From a virus, in IMG/VR virus record IMGVR_UViG_3300010371_000088, positions 1 to 31,172 of that record: a DNA stretch of 31,172 bases; one strand, written 5' to 3'. The position numbers were made by a program, and so were the translations under genes. Within the stretch, counting starts at the first letter, position 1, and each line of letters opens with the position of its first letter. Shown piece after piece: positions 1-6,641 of the stretch. The notes below the pieces were generated by a model. It searched no databases. It saw only the letters and a list, made by a program, of their open reading frames with translations, and had not been told where the DNA came from.

Positions 1-99
1 GACCGCGAGTCCTACGAGGCCTGGGCCGACGAAGGCCGCGCGACCGCCGACGTCGACTACGACGAGGGCGACGTCGACGACGAGGGGAACCCGTTCTGA
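1..99 (+). CDS. 3' end of an unidentified protein with an acidic tail
   Basis: Only the last 32 codons are inside the window, open from base 1 and stopping at TGA 97-99. The visible part is rich in Asp and Glu and ends in Asn-Pro-Phe. An acidic, disordered tail ending in Pro-Phe is the known protein-interaction tip of single-stranded DNA-binding proteins, so an SSB-like protein is possible. The DNA-binding fold lies outside the window, and many phage proteins have acidic tails, so this is a weak guess. The stop overlaps the next start (TGATG), placing it at the head of the same operon as the small genes that follow. Confidence 0.6.
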   Translation, partial: DRESYEAWADEGRATADVDYDEGDVDDEGNPF

Positions 100-368
100 T
101 GGTCGAGAGCATCGACTGGGGCGACGAGCCCGAGTCCACCTCGCACCCGTGCCCCGGCTGCGGCCAGCCCGCGCCCGGCCACCTGTTCGCCTGCCGCGCC
201 TGCTCCGACCTGCTGCCGCCGAAGCTGCGCCGCCGCGCCAACCGCGCGCACCGCCAGAACGGCCCGCAGGAGACCCTCCAGGCCGCCACGCAGTACCTCG
301 CCCGCCACACGCCGCCGACGCCCGAGAGCGACGCCGTCACGGCCCACCTCGACGGGATCACGCGATGA
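99..368 (+). CDS. Small zinc-ribbon-like protein
   Basis: An 89-residue protein starting at an ATG that overlaps the previous stop. Residues 18-35 contain two CxxC knuckles (CPGC and CRAC), the usual spacing of a small zinc ribbon. The rest is a basic helix followed by a Thr/Pro-rich stretch. Small Cys4 proteins of this kind are common in the accessory operons of actinobacteriophages and may bind nucleic acid or a host protein, but I cannot name a family. Its stop overlaps the next start (ATGA), so it is probably translationally coupled on both sides. Confidence 0.75.
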   Translation: MVESIDWGDEPESTSHPCPGCGQPAPGHLFACRACSDLLPPKLRRRANRAHRQNGPQETLQAATQYLARHTPPTPESDAVTAHLDGITR

Positions 369-949
369 GCGGCCCCGGCCCAAAAACCTGCGCCCACTGC
401 CACGGCGACTTGACGGGCGCCTCGACCTACACGATCCAGGGCATCGACGTGTGCGCCGACATCCGCAGGTGCCTTGCGCAGCAGGCCGGGCGCGAGCAGC
501 AGCCGGCCGAGGCGACGGACGGCGAGCAGATGCAGGACGGGACGGCGGGGCGCGTGCCGGGGCTGCTGTGCCGAACGACCGGCATGCATGACGGCGTCCG
601 GCACTACTGCACCCTCAACACGGCCCCGCACAAGGTCCACCAGGACGGCACCAGCGGCCACGTGTGGACCGACAGCGGCGAGGAGTTCCAGGCCGTCCTG
701 ACCGAACGTGCCGCCCTCGCTGCTCGGGTCGCGGAGCTGGAGGGCGAGCGCGAGGCGGACACGCGGGCGGTGGCGCGATGCCAGCAGGCGAAGGCCGGCC
801 CGGACGCCGTACCGGCGATGCTGGCACTGGATGCCCGCTTCGCCGACCGCATTGCCGCGCTGAAGTCCGGCGAGACCGTGTGCGGCTTCCCCGCCTGTGT
901 CCACCCGGACCATGTGCGCGCTGGCTGCCCGGACGGCGGTGCGCAGTGA
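365..949 (+). CDS. Hypothetical protein with N-terminal CxxC pair and coiled-coil segment
   Basis: The ATG at 365 overlaps the upstream stop, giving 194 residues. An upstream extension of the frame exists but would overlap the previous gene almost completely, so this start is preferred. The N-terminus has a CAHC knuckle and further cysteines near residue 30. The middle (roughly 63-100) is rich in Cys and His, and residues about 115-150 form a Glu/Ala/Arg-rich stretch with coiled-coil character. The C-terminus has another Cys/His group (CGFPACVHPDH). I do not recognise the family. Zinc binding is inferred from the cysteine spacing. It ends in a GTGA overlap with the next gene. Confidence 0.7.
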   Translation: MSGPGPKTCAHCHGDLTGASTYTIQGIDVCADIRRCLAQQAGREQQPAEATDGEQMQDGTAGRVPGLLCRTTGMHDGVRHYCTLNTAPHKVHQDGTSGHVWTDSGEEFQAVLTERAALAARVAELEGEREADTRAVARCQQAKAGPDAVPAMLALDARFADRIAALKSGETVCGFPACVHPDHVRAGCPDGGAQ

Positions 950-1269
950 CGCGCCGTGCCGTCCGGCGCCTGGCGCAGCGTCGCGCCGCCGTCCTCGGCA
1001 TCGTCGCCGAGAACGAGACCGCGAGCGCGCGCGACGTCGCCACCGCGCTCTACAAGAACCTGACCGAGACGATCTTCGATCTCCAGATGCTCGAACGCCA
1101 GGGACGCATCGTCGGCGAGTGGCTTCGGACGCCCGTGGGCCAGCCCCGCCGGCGCCTGTACCGGCTCCCCACCGCCAACGAACGCGCCGCCACGCGCGCG
1201 CTCGAACAGCGGCTCCGCGCCGCACTCCACGCCGTCGCCGACCCGATCGAAGGAGAACATCATGGCTGA
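946..1269 (+). CDS. Small winged-helix DNA-binding protein (putative)
   Basis: A 107-residue protein starting at a GTG that overlaps the previous TGA. After a basic N-terminus there is a helix-turn-helix pattern (ASARDVATALYKNL, then a second helix LQMLERQGRI) followed by a wing-like segment with GQPRRRLYRL, which resembles PadR-type and related winged-helix repressors. The length suits a single wHTH domain with a short C-terminal helix. It could regulate this operon or a host gene; nothing in the sequence shows the target. The fold assignment is by motif shape only. It overlaps the next start by eight bases. Confidence 0.7.
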   Translation: MTRRAVRRLAQRRAAVLGIVAENETASARDVATALYKNLTETIFDLQMLERQGRIVGEWLRTPVGQPRRRLYRLPTANERAATRALEQRLRAALHAVADPIEGEHHG

Positions 1270-1687
1270 CACAGCGCCCGTAGACGCACTACGGCAAACG
1301 GATGAGCCCGCGCCGCTCAGCGACACCGAGCTCGGCGAGATCCGCGCACGCAACACGTACCTGCGCACCGTCCCGTTCGAGACGCACGGGCCCGGCGTCC
1401 ACAGCGACGGCTGCCCGCCCTGCGGCATGGTCCGCAGCATCAGCGACGTCACACGGCTGCTCGCCGCCCTCGACGACGCGCGGAAGCAGTCGGCCGAGAT
1501 CGGCGAGGCCCGCGAGGAATTCGCGCTGCGTACCGATGACGGCCGGGAAGCCTTCTGTGCCACAGGCGACGGCGCCATGCGGATCGCCGAGGACTGGAAC
1601 CGGGTCAGGTCAGACGGGCCCTGGAGCGCAGAGCGCCGCTACGTCGGCCAGTGGCACAAGGTGAAGCCGGAGGCCGACCGTGGCTGA
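1262..1687 (+). CDS. Hypothetical protein with a GCPPCG motif
   Basis: A 141-residue protein starting at ATG 1262, preceded by a strong ribosome binding site (GAAGGAG, 1249-1255). The first third reads LSDTELGEIRARNTYL and then HSDGCPPCGM and SDVTRLLAALDDAR. This layout, a short helix, a CxxC-containing linker and a 'DVxxLLAxLDxAR' helix, recurs in many uncharacterised actinobacterial and actinophage proteins. No enzyme motif is visible. The second half is mixed alpha/beta with several Trp and Arg residues. Function unknown. Its end overlaps the next small gene by eight bases. Confidence 0.75.
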   Translation: MADTAPVDALRQTDEPAPLSDTELGEIRARNTYLRTVPFETHGPGVHSDGCPPCGMVRSISDVTRLLAALDDARKQSAEIGEAREEFALRTDDGREAFCATGDGAMRIAEDWNRVRSDGPWSAERRYVGQWHKVKPEADRG

Positions 1688-1802
1688 GCTGATCCTGATC
1701 GCGTGGGGCTGGATCGGCGCCGCACTCGTCGCCGCCGGCCTGTGGGCCATCGTCGTCGGCAGCATCAAGGCAAGCGCACAGCGGAAGGCGGCCGGACGGT
1801 GA
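1680..1802 (+). CDS. Single-pass membrane microprotein (40 aa)
   Basis: A short gene beginning with GTG 1680, inside the end of the preceding gene, and ending TGA 1800-1802, which overlaps the next GTG. The product is 40 residues: a hydrophobic segment from about residue 4 to 29 (LILIAWGWIGAALVAAGLWA is its core), then a basic tail with Lys, Arg and Gln. This is a clear single transmembrane helix with a positive, probably cytoplasmic, C-terminus. Coupling at both ends and the absence of any gap between its neighbours support it as a real gene. Function unknown. Confidence 0.6.
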   Translation: MAELILIAWGWIGAALVAAGLWAIVVGSIKASAQRKAAGR

Positions 1803-1969
1803 AGCACCTCGTGCCCATCCTCGACGAGGGCGTGACCATCGACCGCGGCGACCACGTCATCGTCGTGCTGGACGCAATGGGCGACGACGAGACGAAACGG
1901 CAGATCAACGCGATCTGCGACCTGCTCGGGATACCGGCGCGGGTCGAGCGGACCGAGGAGGAACGGTGA
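1799..1969 (+). CDS. Small hypothetical protein (56 aa)
   Basis: Starts at a GTG overlapping the previous TGA and ends in a GTGA overlap with the next gene. The 56 residues read as two beta strands (KHLVPILDEG, DHVIVVLDAM) and an amphipathic helix, then a charged tail. No cysteines, no membrane segment. The overlap chain and codon use support it as coding, but I do not recognise a family and cannot assign a role. Confidence 0.6.
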   Translation: MKHLVPILDEGVTIDRGDHVIVVLDAMGDDETKRQINAICDLLGIPARVERTEEER

Positions 1970-2199
1970 AACCACTGGACTGGCTGCGGCGCCAGACAAA
2001 GCCCATGACCCAGGAACAACAGACCCGATTTCTCCAGGTCTGCGAGGCGGTGGACGCAAGCATTCGCAACGCTCGGCTGGCCCCGGCGCAGCTCGCGCCG
2101 CCGCGCGAGATCCCGTGGGCCAACCCGGCCCACACCATCGGCGCCTGCACCCACGACGTCATCTACAGCCGCTGCAACTGCGACAACCAGCCGAAATGA
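1966..2199 (+). CDS. Small hypothetical protein with C-terminal Cys/His cluster
   Basis: Starts at GTG 1966 with a good ribosome binding site (GAGGAG at 1955-1960) and runs 77 residues. The N-terminal part is basic and helical. The C-terminus ends in a Cys/His-rich stretch (GACTHDVIYSRCNCDNQPK), which could hold a metal. Its last codons overlap the following ATG (AATGA). Family and function unknown. Confidence 0.65.
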   Translation: MKPLDWLRRQTKPMTQEQQTRFLQVCEAVDASIRNARLAPAQLAPPREIPWANPAHTIGACTHDVIYSRCNCDNQPK

Positions 2200-2411
2200 T
2201 CGCCACCATCACCGCCCTCCTGCTCGCGCTCGCCGCCGGCTACCTCATCGGCGGCCAGCGCGAGCGGGACCGGCACCACAACCGCCGCACACCCGACACC
2301 CAGCACCCCACCCCGCCCGCCGAGACGCTGCTGAGCGACCGCGAATGGGAACGGTTCGTCTGCGCCATCTACGACCTCGCCGACCGCGACGACCCCGGAA
2401 CGCGACAGTGA
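2196..2411 (+). CDS. Small membrane-anchored protein
   Basis: ATG 2196 overlaps the preceding stop. The 71-residue product begins with a hydrophobic helix (ITALLLALAAGYLIGG, residues about 4-19) followed by a basic cluster, a Pro/Thr linker and a soluble helix containing REWERFVCAIYDLADRD. The topology fits an N-terminal signal anchor with a small cytoplasmic domain. No family recognised. It ends in an overlap with the next GTG. Confidence 0.65.
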   Translation: MIATITALLLALAAGYLIGGQRERDRHHNRRTPDTQHPTPPAETLLSDREWERFVCAIYDLADRDDPGTRQ

Positions 2412-2686
2412 CGGAACTCGAACGCCAGTGCGATACTCGATCCATGACCCGCTACTGGGCGATCTGGTTCGCACTGGCCTTCGGCACGTTCATCGTCCCG
2501 GAGACCATCGCCATCGTGCGGAACAGGACGCAGGACACCCTGTCCGGCGCCATCTGGAACCTGGAGCGGCTGAAGGTCGGACAGGGCCCGTGGGGCTGGA
2601 CCGCCGCGCACTTCCTGTTCACCGGCGCATTCATCCTCGTGACACTGTGGCTGATCGGACACTTCGGATGGGGACTGTGGCGATGA
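2408..2686 (+). CDS. Two-transmembrane small protein
   Basis: With the GTG at 2408, which overlaps the previous stop, the product is 92 residues; an internal ATG at 2444 would give 80 residues beginning MTRYWAIW. Two hydrophobic segments are clear: YWAIWFALAFGTFIVPETIA and, near the C-terminus, AAHFLFTGAFILVTLWLIGH. The loop between them carries several charged residues. Small two-helix membrane proteins of this general shape (resembling a commonly seen actinophage type with an 'IWxLERLxxG' loop) occur near terminase genes. Function unknown; a holin is less likely because the lysis genes are 24 kb away. Confidence 0.65.
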   Translation: MTELERQCDTRSMTRYWAIWFALAFGTFIVPETIAIVRNRTQDTLSGAIWNLERLKVGQGPWGWTAAHFLFTGAFILVTLWLIGHFGWGLWR

Positions 2687-3048
2687 CCGAGATCGCACCC
2701 CGCGACGAGTACCCGGCCGCCCTGCTCGCGATGCTGCCGCCCGGCGCACCCCGGCCGCTGCTCCCCACCTGCCACCGCTGCGGCACCACCGCCACCACCC
2801 AATGGCAGCGCCGCGCCACCCCCGCCGAAGCCGAGCAGCACTGGGCCGCGCAGGAACAGGCCATCCGCTCCATCCCCGACCTGTTCGGCAACGGCAACGC
2901 CACCTACGTCGCCGACCGCACCCAGGACGTGACGAAGGCCGTGCACGGCTGCGACCAGCACGTCGTCGACGACACCGTGACCGTGCACGCCCACGACTGC
3001 GGCGGACACGGAGCCTGCCAGTGCGAAGGGACTACGTCAGATGGCTGA
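2683..3048 (+). CDS. Hypothetical protein with CxxC and C-terminal Cys cluster
   Basis: ATG 2683 overlaps the previous stop. The product has 121 residues. A CHRC knuckle lies near residue 30, a helix rich in Ala, Glu and Gln follows, and the C-terminal third contains HGCDQH, HDCGGHGACQC and ends in a short acidic tail. The cysteine and histidine density suggests one or more bound metals. No family recognised. It overlaps the next gene by eight bases. Confidence 0.65.
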   Translation: MTEIAPRDEYPAALLAMLPPGAPRPLLPTCHRCGTTATTQWQRRATPAEAEQHWAAQEQAIRSIPDLFGNGNATYVADRTQDVTKAVHGCDQHVVDDTVTVHAHDCGGHGACQCEGTTSDG

Positions 3049-3427
3049 GCCGATGAGCGACACGCGGCTGGCGAAGCTCCGTGCCGACAACAACCCGCGC
3101 GGCGACCACCTCTCCGGCCTGACCGCTGACGAGGTCGGCGAACTGCTGGACGAACTGGAGCGGCTGCGCAAGGAACCGCGCGCAGCCTGCTTCCTCTGCA
3201 CGGCCCCACTGGGCGTCAGCATCTGCACCGACTGCGCCGAGATGTGCGCCGACGAGGGCAAGCGCCTAGCCGCACAGGGCGAGCAGCCGTCTGCATGGGT
3301 CGACCTCACCGAGAAGGTGTCGGACTCCACCGTCTTCAGGCTCAGCCGAGGCGCCGTGTTCGTGCCGGAGGGCGCGCCGGCGTCGGGCGGCTGGGCGAAT
3401 CAGACGTTGCGCGAACTGAACCAGTAG
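3041..3427 (+). CDS. Zinc-ribbon-like hypothetical protein
   Basis: ATG 3041 is preceded by GAAGGGA (3025-3031), an adequate ribosome binding site, which favours this start over later ones. The 128-residue product opens with helices (LAKLRADN, TADEVGELLDELERLRKE) typical of small actinophage accessory proteins. It then has a Cys4 knuckle pair, CFLC and CTDC with a further C, at about residues 50-70. The C-terminal half is mixed beta. Zinc binding is inferred from spacing. It is the last of the overlapping small-gene chain; a nine-base gap separates it from the terminase. Confidence 0.7.
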   Translation: MAEPMSDTRLAKLRADNNPRGDHLSGLTADEVGELLDELERLRKEPRAACFLCTAPLGVSICTDCAEMCADEGKRLAAQGEQPSAWVDLTEKVSDSTVFRLSRGAVFVPEGAPASGGWANQTLRELNQ

Positions 3428-3458
3428 GCCATAGCCATGTCCCGCCGCCCAGTAGGCC
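3421..3458 (+). repeat. Ten-base direct repeat around the small-terminase start
   Basis: CCAGTAGGCC occurs at 3421-3430 and again at 3449-3458, spaced 28 bases start to start, on either side of the ATG at 3437. Packaging recognition sites often lie in or next to the small terminase gene, so this could be a binding site. Two copies of ten bases can also arise by chance in GC-rich coding DNA. Confidence 0.35.
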
Positions 3459-4012
3459 GTGACGGTGCCCGCTGCGGAGCCAAGACCCGCAGCGGCGGCA
3501 ATTGCACGCAGGTCGCAGGCTGGGGCACCGACCACGTCGGCGAAGGCCCGTGCAAACTGCACGGCGGATCCACCCCGACCGTCCGTAAGGGCGCGCAGCT
3601 GCGTCTGGTCGAGCGCGAGGCCCGCGAGCTGTTCGGCCGGATCGCACCCGAGATCGTGCCCGTCGACAACCCGCTCGCCGCCTACGCTGGCTTCGCCGGC
3701 CGCGTCATGGCCTGGATGAACCTCATGGACGAGCTGCTCGACGAACTCCGCTCGGTCGGCTACCGCAGCGAGGCCGGCGAGCAGACCGCCGCCGCGGTGC
3801 AGCTGTACGAGCGGGCCATGGACCGCACCAACACGGTTCTTGCGTCCTACGCCCGGTTGAACATCGACACGCGCCTCGCCGCGATTACCGAGCAGCAGGC
3901 CAAGACCGTGATGCGCGCCATCGAAGCCGTGATCACCCTGCTCGGTGCCAGCAGCGAGCAGGCCACCGAGGCCCGGGCCGTCGCCGCCCGGCACCTGCGC
4001 GCAGCCGGCTGA
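3437..4012 (+). CDS. terS: Terminase small subunit
   Basis: A 191-residue protein directly upstream of the large terminase. Its N-terminus has the Cys/His module common in actinophage and other terminase small subunits: CGAKTRSGGNC, then CKLHGGST (C13, C23, C39, H42 and the HGG signature). The remainder is almost entirely helical, as expected for the oligomerisation core of the DNA-recognition ring that selects the packaging site and loads the large subunit. No strong ribosome binding site is visible before ATG 3437. A ten-base direct repeat flanks the start (see the separate entry). Assignment rests on the motif, length and position. Confidence 0.85.
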   Translation: MSRRPVGRDGARCGAKTRSGGNCTQVAGWGTDHVGEGPCKLHGGSTPTVRKGAQLRLVEREARELFGRIAPEIVPVDNPLAAYAGFAGRVMAWMNLMDELLDELRSVGYRSEAGEQTAAAVQLYERAMDRTNTVLASYARLNIDTRLAAITEQQAKTVMRAIEAVITLLGASSEQATEARAVAARHLRAAG

Positions 4013-4013
4013 C

Positions 4014-5489
4014 ATGCTCGCGGACCCGCTTGCGCTGGCCGCCGATCAACTCGAAGCCGGCCCCGCCGCCACCTTCCCCACACCCGGCGACCTCGCCACC
4101 TACCTCGACCCGCGTACGGTGCAGACGCCTGCGCTGGACCTGCTCGATGAGCACCTGCTCGGCGTCGCCGACAGCCGCATCGACCGCCTCATCTGGACCA
4201 TGCCCCCGCAAGAGGGCAAGTCCCAGCGCATCAGCCGCTTCTTCCCGCTGTGGCTGCTGCTGCGCAACCCAGACCTGCGTATCGCGATCGTGTCCTACGA
4301 GGCCGACATCGCCCGCCGCTGGGGCCGCGCCATCCGCAACGAGATCGTCGCCCACCCCGAACTCGGCCTGGCCGTCCGCCACGACACCTCCGCCGCGCAC
4401 GAGTGGCAGCTGGAAGGGCACCTCGGCGGCGTCATCACCTCCGGCATCGGCGGCGCACTCACTGGCCGGCCTGTGGACGTCCTCATCATCGACGACCCGG
4501 TGAAGGGCCGTAAGGAGGCGGACTCCGAGACCTACCGCGAAGCCTGCTGGTCGTGGTGGACCGAGTCCGGCTCGACCCGGCTGGCGCCCGGCGCCCCGGT
4601 GATCCTGCTGATGACCCGCTGGCACGAGGACGACCTCGCCGGGCGCCTGCTGGCCTCCGAATCGGCCGACGAGTGGACGCACGTCAACATCCCGGCCCTC
4701 GCCGACCACGACCCCGACAAGGGCGAGACGGACCCGCTGGGCCGCGAACCCGGGGAGTGGCTGCGCTCGGCCCGCCGACGCACCCGCGCCATGTGGGAGC
4801 GGATCCGCCGGCAAGTCGGCTCACGCGCCTTCGCAGCGCTGTATCAGGGCCGCCCGGCACCGGCAGAGGGCGGCATCCTGAAGCGGGCGTGGTGGCGCTT
4901 CTACGGCGCCCCCCGGGCCGTGCAGCGGTCGGATGGGACCTGGCATGCGGTCGGCGCCGCCGAGGTGATCCTGTCGGTGGACTGCGCGTTCAAGGACACG
5001 AAGTCGTCCGACTGGGTGGTGATCCAGGTGTGGGGCCGGCGCGGGTCCCGGGCGTGGCTGCTGCACCAGGTGCGTGACCGCCTCGACATGCCCGCCACCG
5101 CAGAGGCCATCAAGCAGGTCTCTGCCGCGTGGCCGCAGGCAAAACGGAAGCTCATCGAGGAGAAGGCCAACGGCGCTGCGGTCATCCAGAGCTTGCGCGG
5201 CCAGATCGGAGGCCTCATCCCGATCAACCCCACCGACAGCAAGGAGTCGCGGGCGAACGCGGTCGCGCCGTTCATCGAGGCCGGCGACGTCGAGCTGCCG
5301 GACCCGTCGCTGGCGCCGTGGGTGGCAGGGTTCGTCGACGAGTGCGCGTCGTTCCCGAACGGCTCGCATGATGACCAGGTGGATGGGATGACGCAGGCGT
5401 TGCAGCGGCTGATGATGGGTAGCTCGGCGGCGGCGTTCATGGACGACCTGATGGCCAACCCCGAAGACGACGACGGGTGGGCGGCGTAG
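4014..5489 (+). CDS. terL: Terminase large subunit (ATPase/nuclease)
   Basis: A 491-residue packaging motor starting at ATG 4014, one base after the small-subunit stop. The N-terminal ATPase has a Walker A-type loop (MPPQEGKS, residues 63-70), a Walker B motif (VDVLIIDD, about 154-161) and a likely coupling segment (LLMTRWHEDD, about 198-207). The C-terminal RNase H-like nuclease has SVDCAFKD (Asp323), LIEEKA (Glu382/Glu383) and HDDQVDGM (Asp453/454, Asp457), a full set of acidic metal ligands. The length is normal for the family. It pumps DNA into the prohead through the portal and cuts it. Earlier in-frame starts would overlap the small subunit and lack support. Confidence 0.95.
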   Translation: MLADPLALAADQLEAGPAATFPTPGDLATYLDPRTVQTPALDLLDEHLLGVADSRIDRLIWTMPPQEGKSQRISRFFPLWLLLRNPDLRIAIVSYEADIARRWGRAIRNEIVAHPELGLAVRHDTSAAHEWQLEGHLGGVITSGIGGALTGRPVDVLIIDDPVKGRKEADSETYREACWSWWTESGSTRLAPGAPVILLMTRWHEDDLAGRLLASESADEWTHVNIPALADHDPDKGETDPLGREPGEWLRSARRRTRAMWERIRRQVGSRAFAALYQGRPAPAEGGILKRAWWRFYGAPRAVQRSDGTWHAVGAAEVILSVDCAFKDTKSSDWVVIQVWGRRGSRAWLLHQVRDRLDMPATAEAIKQVSAAWPQAKRKLIEEKANGAAVIQSLRGQIGGLIPINPTDSKESRANAVAPFIEAGDVELPDPSLAPWVAGFVDECASFPNGSHDDQVDGMTQALQRLMMGSSAAAFMDDLMANPEDDDGWAA

Positions 5490-5498
5490 CCTGACGGT

Positions 5499-5774
5499 AT
5501 GACCGAGCAGCCCCGCACGTTCACCGCGCCTGTGTCTGGCAGATACCACGTTGTCAGTGGGCAGGAACCGCACCTGGCCCAGGACTGCACCGAGACGTGC
5601 AGCATCCAGAGCCTCGTCGGCACCGGCGGCTCGGTGAAGACGTTCGCCGAGAACTGGCCTGCCGCGCGCGAGATCATCGCAGCTACCGGGCAGACGGCCG
5701 CCGAAGCGAAGGCCGCAGGTGATCAGGCGTTGAGCATGCTGAACAGCGCTCGGCAGGGCGAAGGCGCGGCGTAG
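5499..5774 (+). CDS. Small hypothetical protein between terminase and portal
   Basis: ATG 5499 follows the terminase stop by nine bases. The 91-residue product has a short beta-rich start with two nearby cysteines (DCTETC) and ends in an alanine-rich amphipathic helix (about residues 52-88). No ribosome binding site better than a weak GTAGCC region is visible. Codon use matches the neighbours. I do not recognise it. Confidence 0.6.
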   Translation: MTEQPRTFTAPVSGRYHVVSGQEPHLAQDCTETCSIQSLVGTGGSVKTFAENWPAAREIIAATGQTAAEAKAAGDQALSMLNSARQGEGAA

Positions 5775-5783
5775 GCTGGCGCG

Positions 5784-6272
5784 GTGGACATCGTCGAGTT
5801 CCTGACCGCGCGGCTGGATGAGGACGAGGCGGCGGCAAAGGCGGCGACGCCCGGCCCGTGGCGCTGGGGCGACTGGTCCGCGAACTTCGGCACGCTCGAG
5901 AAAGAGCGCCATGTGCTGGAGCACGCTCCCAGTTACGGCGCCTTCCCGGTCGTTCGTCAGCGCGACATTGACGGCGGGGCGATCGAGGTTTTGCGGCTGG
6001 AGGATTCGCTCGAGATCGGCGATGACGCCGCCGAGGCAAACGGCGCCCACATCGCCCGCCACGACCCCGCGCGCGTCCTGGCCGACGTGAAGGCGAAGCG
6101 TGCGGTGATCCAGCTTTATGTCACTGCCAAGGTCGCGCTCGAAGCCAGCGATGGCACGGTCCTGGCTGGCGCGACCAAGCTGAACCTGCGCGCCTACGGC
6201 AACGCTCTGCGCGCCCTCGCCGCGCCCTACGACCAGCACCCCGACTATGACCCGGCGTGGAGGGCGGAGTAG
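5784..6272 (+). CDS. DUF6221-like protein
   Basis: A 162-residue protein from GTG 5784. The opening (VDIVEFLTARLDEDEAAA, then ATPGPW), the central HIARHDPARVLADVKAKRAV and the closing YDQHPDYDPAWR match the layout I know from the DUF6221 family of actinomycetes and their phages. The function of that family is not established. Its placement between terminase and the tRNA island, together with the 91-residue gene before it, marks this as an accessory slot in the late region. A stem-forming inverted repeat follows its stop. Confidence 0.8.
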   Translation: MDIVEFLTARLDEDEAAAKAATPGPWRWGDWSANFGTLEKERHVLEHAPSYGAFPVVRQRDIDGGAIEVLRLEDSLEIGDDAAEANGAHIARHDPARVLADVKAKRAVIQLYVTAKVALEASDGTVLAGATKLNLRAYGNALRALAAPYDQHPDYDPAWRAE

Positions 6273-6276
6273 AGCC

Positions 6277-6320
6277 CCGGCGCGGGCATCCCAGGACGTG
6301 GATAAGCGTTCACGCGCCGG
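6277..6320. terminator. Inverted repeat between convergent transcripts
   Basis: CCGGCGCG at 6277-6284 pairs with CGCGCCGG at 6313-6320 across a 28-base loop, starting five bases after the DUF6221-like stop. Beyond it the tRNA genes run in the opposite direction, so a stem here would end both transcripts. There is no T-run, as is common in high-GC actinobacteria, and the loop is long, so the call is tentative. Confidence 0.35.
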
Positions 6321-6325
6321 AGCAG

Positions 6326-6398
6326 TGGATCTAGCCGGACTCGAACCGACAACCTGCCGCCTGCCGGACGGCTGCTCTCCCACTTGAGCTACAGACCC
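6326..6398 (-). tRNA. tRNA-Ala (anticodon GGC)
   Basis: Read on the minus strand this folds as a complete 73-base cloverleaf. The acceptor is GGGTCTG with TAGATCC, including a G3-T70 wobble, the alanine identity element. The D stem is GCTC/GAGC, the anticodon stem GCCGT/GCGGC with a terminal T-G pair, the variable loop AGGTT, and the T arm GTCGG-TTCGAGT-CCGGC. The discriminator base is A73. The anticodon loop CCGGCAG gives GGC, reading GCC, a dominant alanine codon here. Position 33 is C rather than the near-universal T, which is odd. CCA is not encoded. The gene is opposite in strand to the flanking structural genes. Confidence 0.9.
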
Positions 6399-6481
6399 TT
6401 GCGTGTCCGGGGTACCTCATCGCCCGGTCCCCGGGGGCGTGTAGTCGCTCCACCCGCAAGCGGGTCCCGGGCCCTCTGCCG

Positions 6482-6556
6482 TGGCGGGGGCGGGATTTGA
6501 ACCCGCGTCTCAGGCTTATGAGGCCTGCGAAGGTGACCGAACTCCTCCACCCCGCT
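6482..6556 (-). tRNA. Initiator-like tRNA-Met (anticodon CAT)
   Basis: A 75-base minus-strand cloverleaf. The acceptor is GCGGGG/CCCCGC with an unpaired A1-C72 end, followed by TGGAGG, a D stem pairing GAGG with CCTT (an A11-T24 pair), an anticodon stem CAGGC/GCCTG with loop CTCATAA, variable bases AGAC, and T arm GCGGG-TTCAAAT-CCCGC. The 1-72 mismatch, A11-T24 and the overall resemblance to bacterial initiator tRNA point to an initiator-type molecule. However, the three consecutive G-C pairs expected at 29-31/39-41 are interrupted (G, G, C with G, C, C). One extra base lies between the D and anticodon stems. CCA is not encoded. An isoleucine (lysidine) reading is less likely. Confidence 0.85.
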
Positions 6557-6641
6557 TCGCGCACGCCAGCATAGCCGCCAGTCGAACGTTTGAGCTATCG
6601 TTACACAGGTAGCCTGCGCATCTCGACGAGGGACGGCCCAT
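6557..6641. promoter_or_regulatory. Divergent intergenic region (tRNA island / portal operon)
   Basis: These 85 bases separate the minus-strand tRNAs from the plus-strand portal gene, so each side should need its own promoter. On the minus strand TATGCT (complement of 6568-6573) sits 11 bases before the tRNA-Met 5' end, a reasonable -10 position, but no good -35 is visible. On the plus strand TAGCCT (6610-6615) follows GTTTGA (6588-6593) by 16 bases, a weak sigma-A-like pair. A purine-rich ribosome binding site, GACGAGGGA, lies at 6625-6633, before the portal GTG. Confidence 0.3.

Noticed and set aside
604-1578. Minus-strand open frame of 324 codons in the small-gene region
   Set aside because: The plus-strand chain of overlapping starts and stops with ribosome binding sites explains the region better.
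4821-6383. Minus-strand open frame of 520 codons covering terminase, accessory genes and tRNA-Ala
   Set aside because: It crosses several supported genes and a tRNA, with low-complexity Arg/Val/Leu sequence. The length is a GC effect.
6399-6481. Possible third tRNA between the two tRNA genes
   Set aside because: The GC-rich stems here (for example ACCCGC-AA-GCGGGT) do not come with a T-loop or an anticodon arm; it is more likely spacer or a processing stem.
6331-6564. Minus-strand open frame of 77 codons
   Set aside because: It runs through both tRNA genes; the apparent protein is the usual artefact of translating tRNA.
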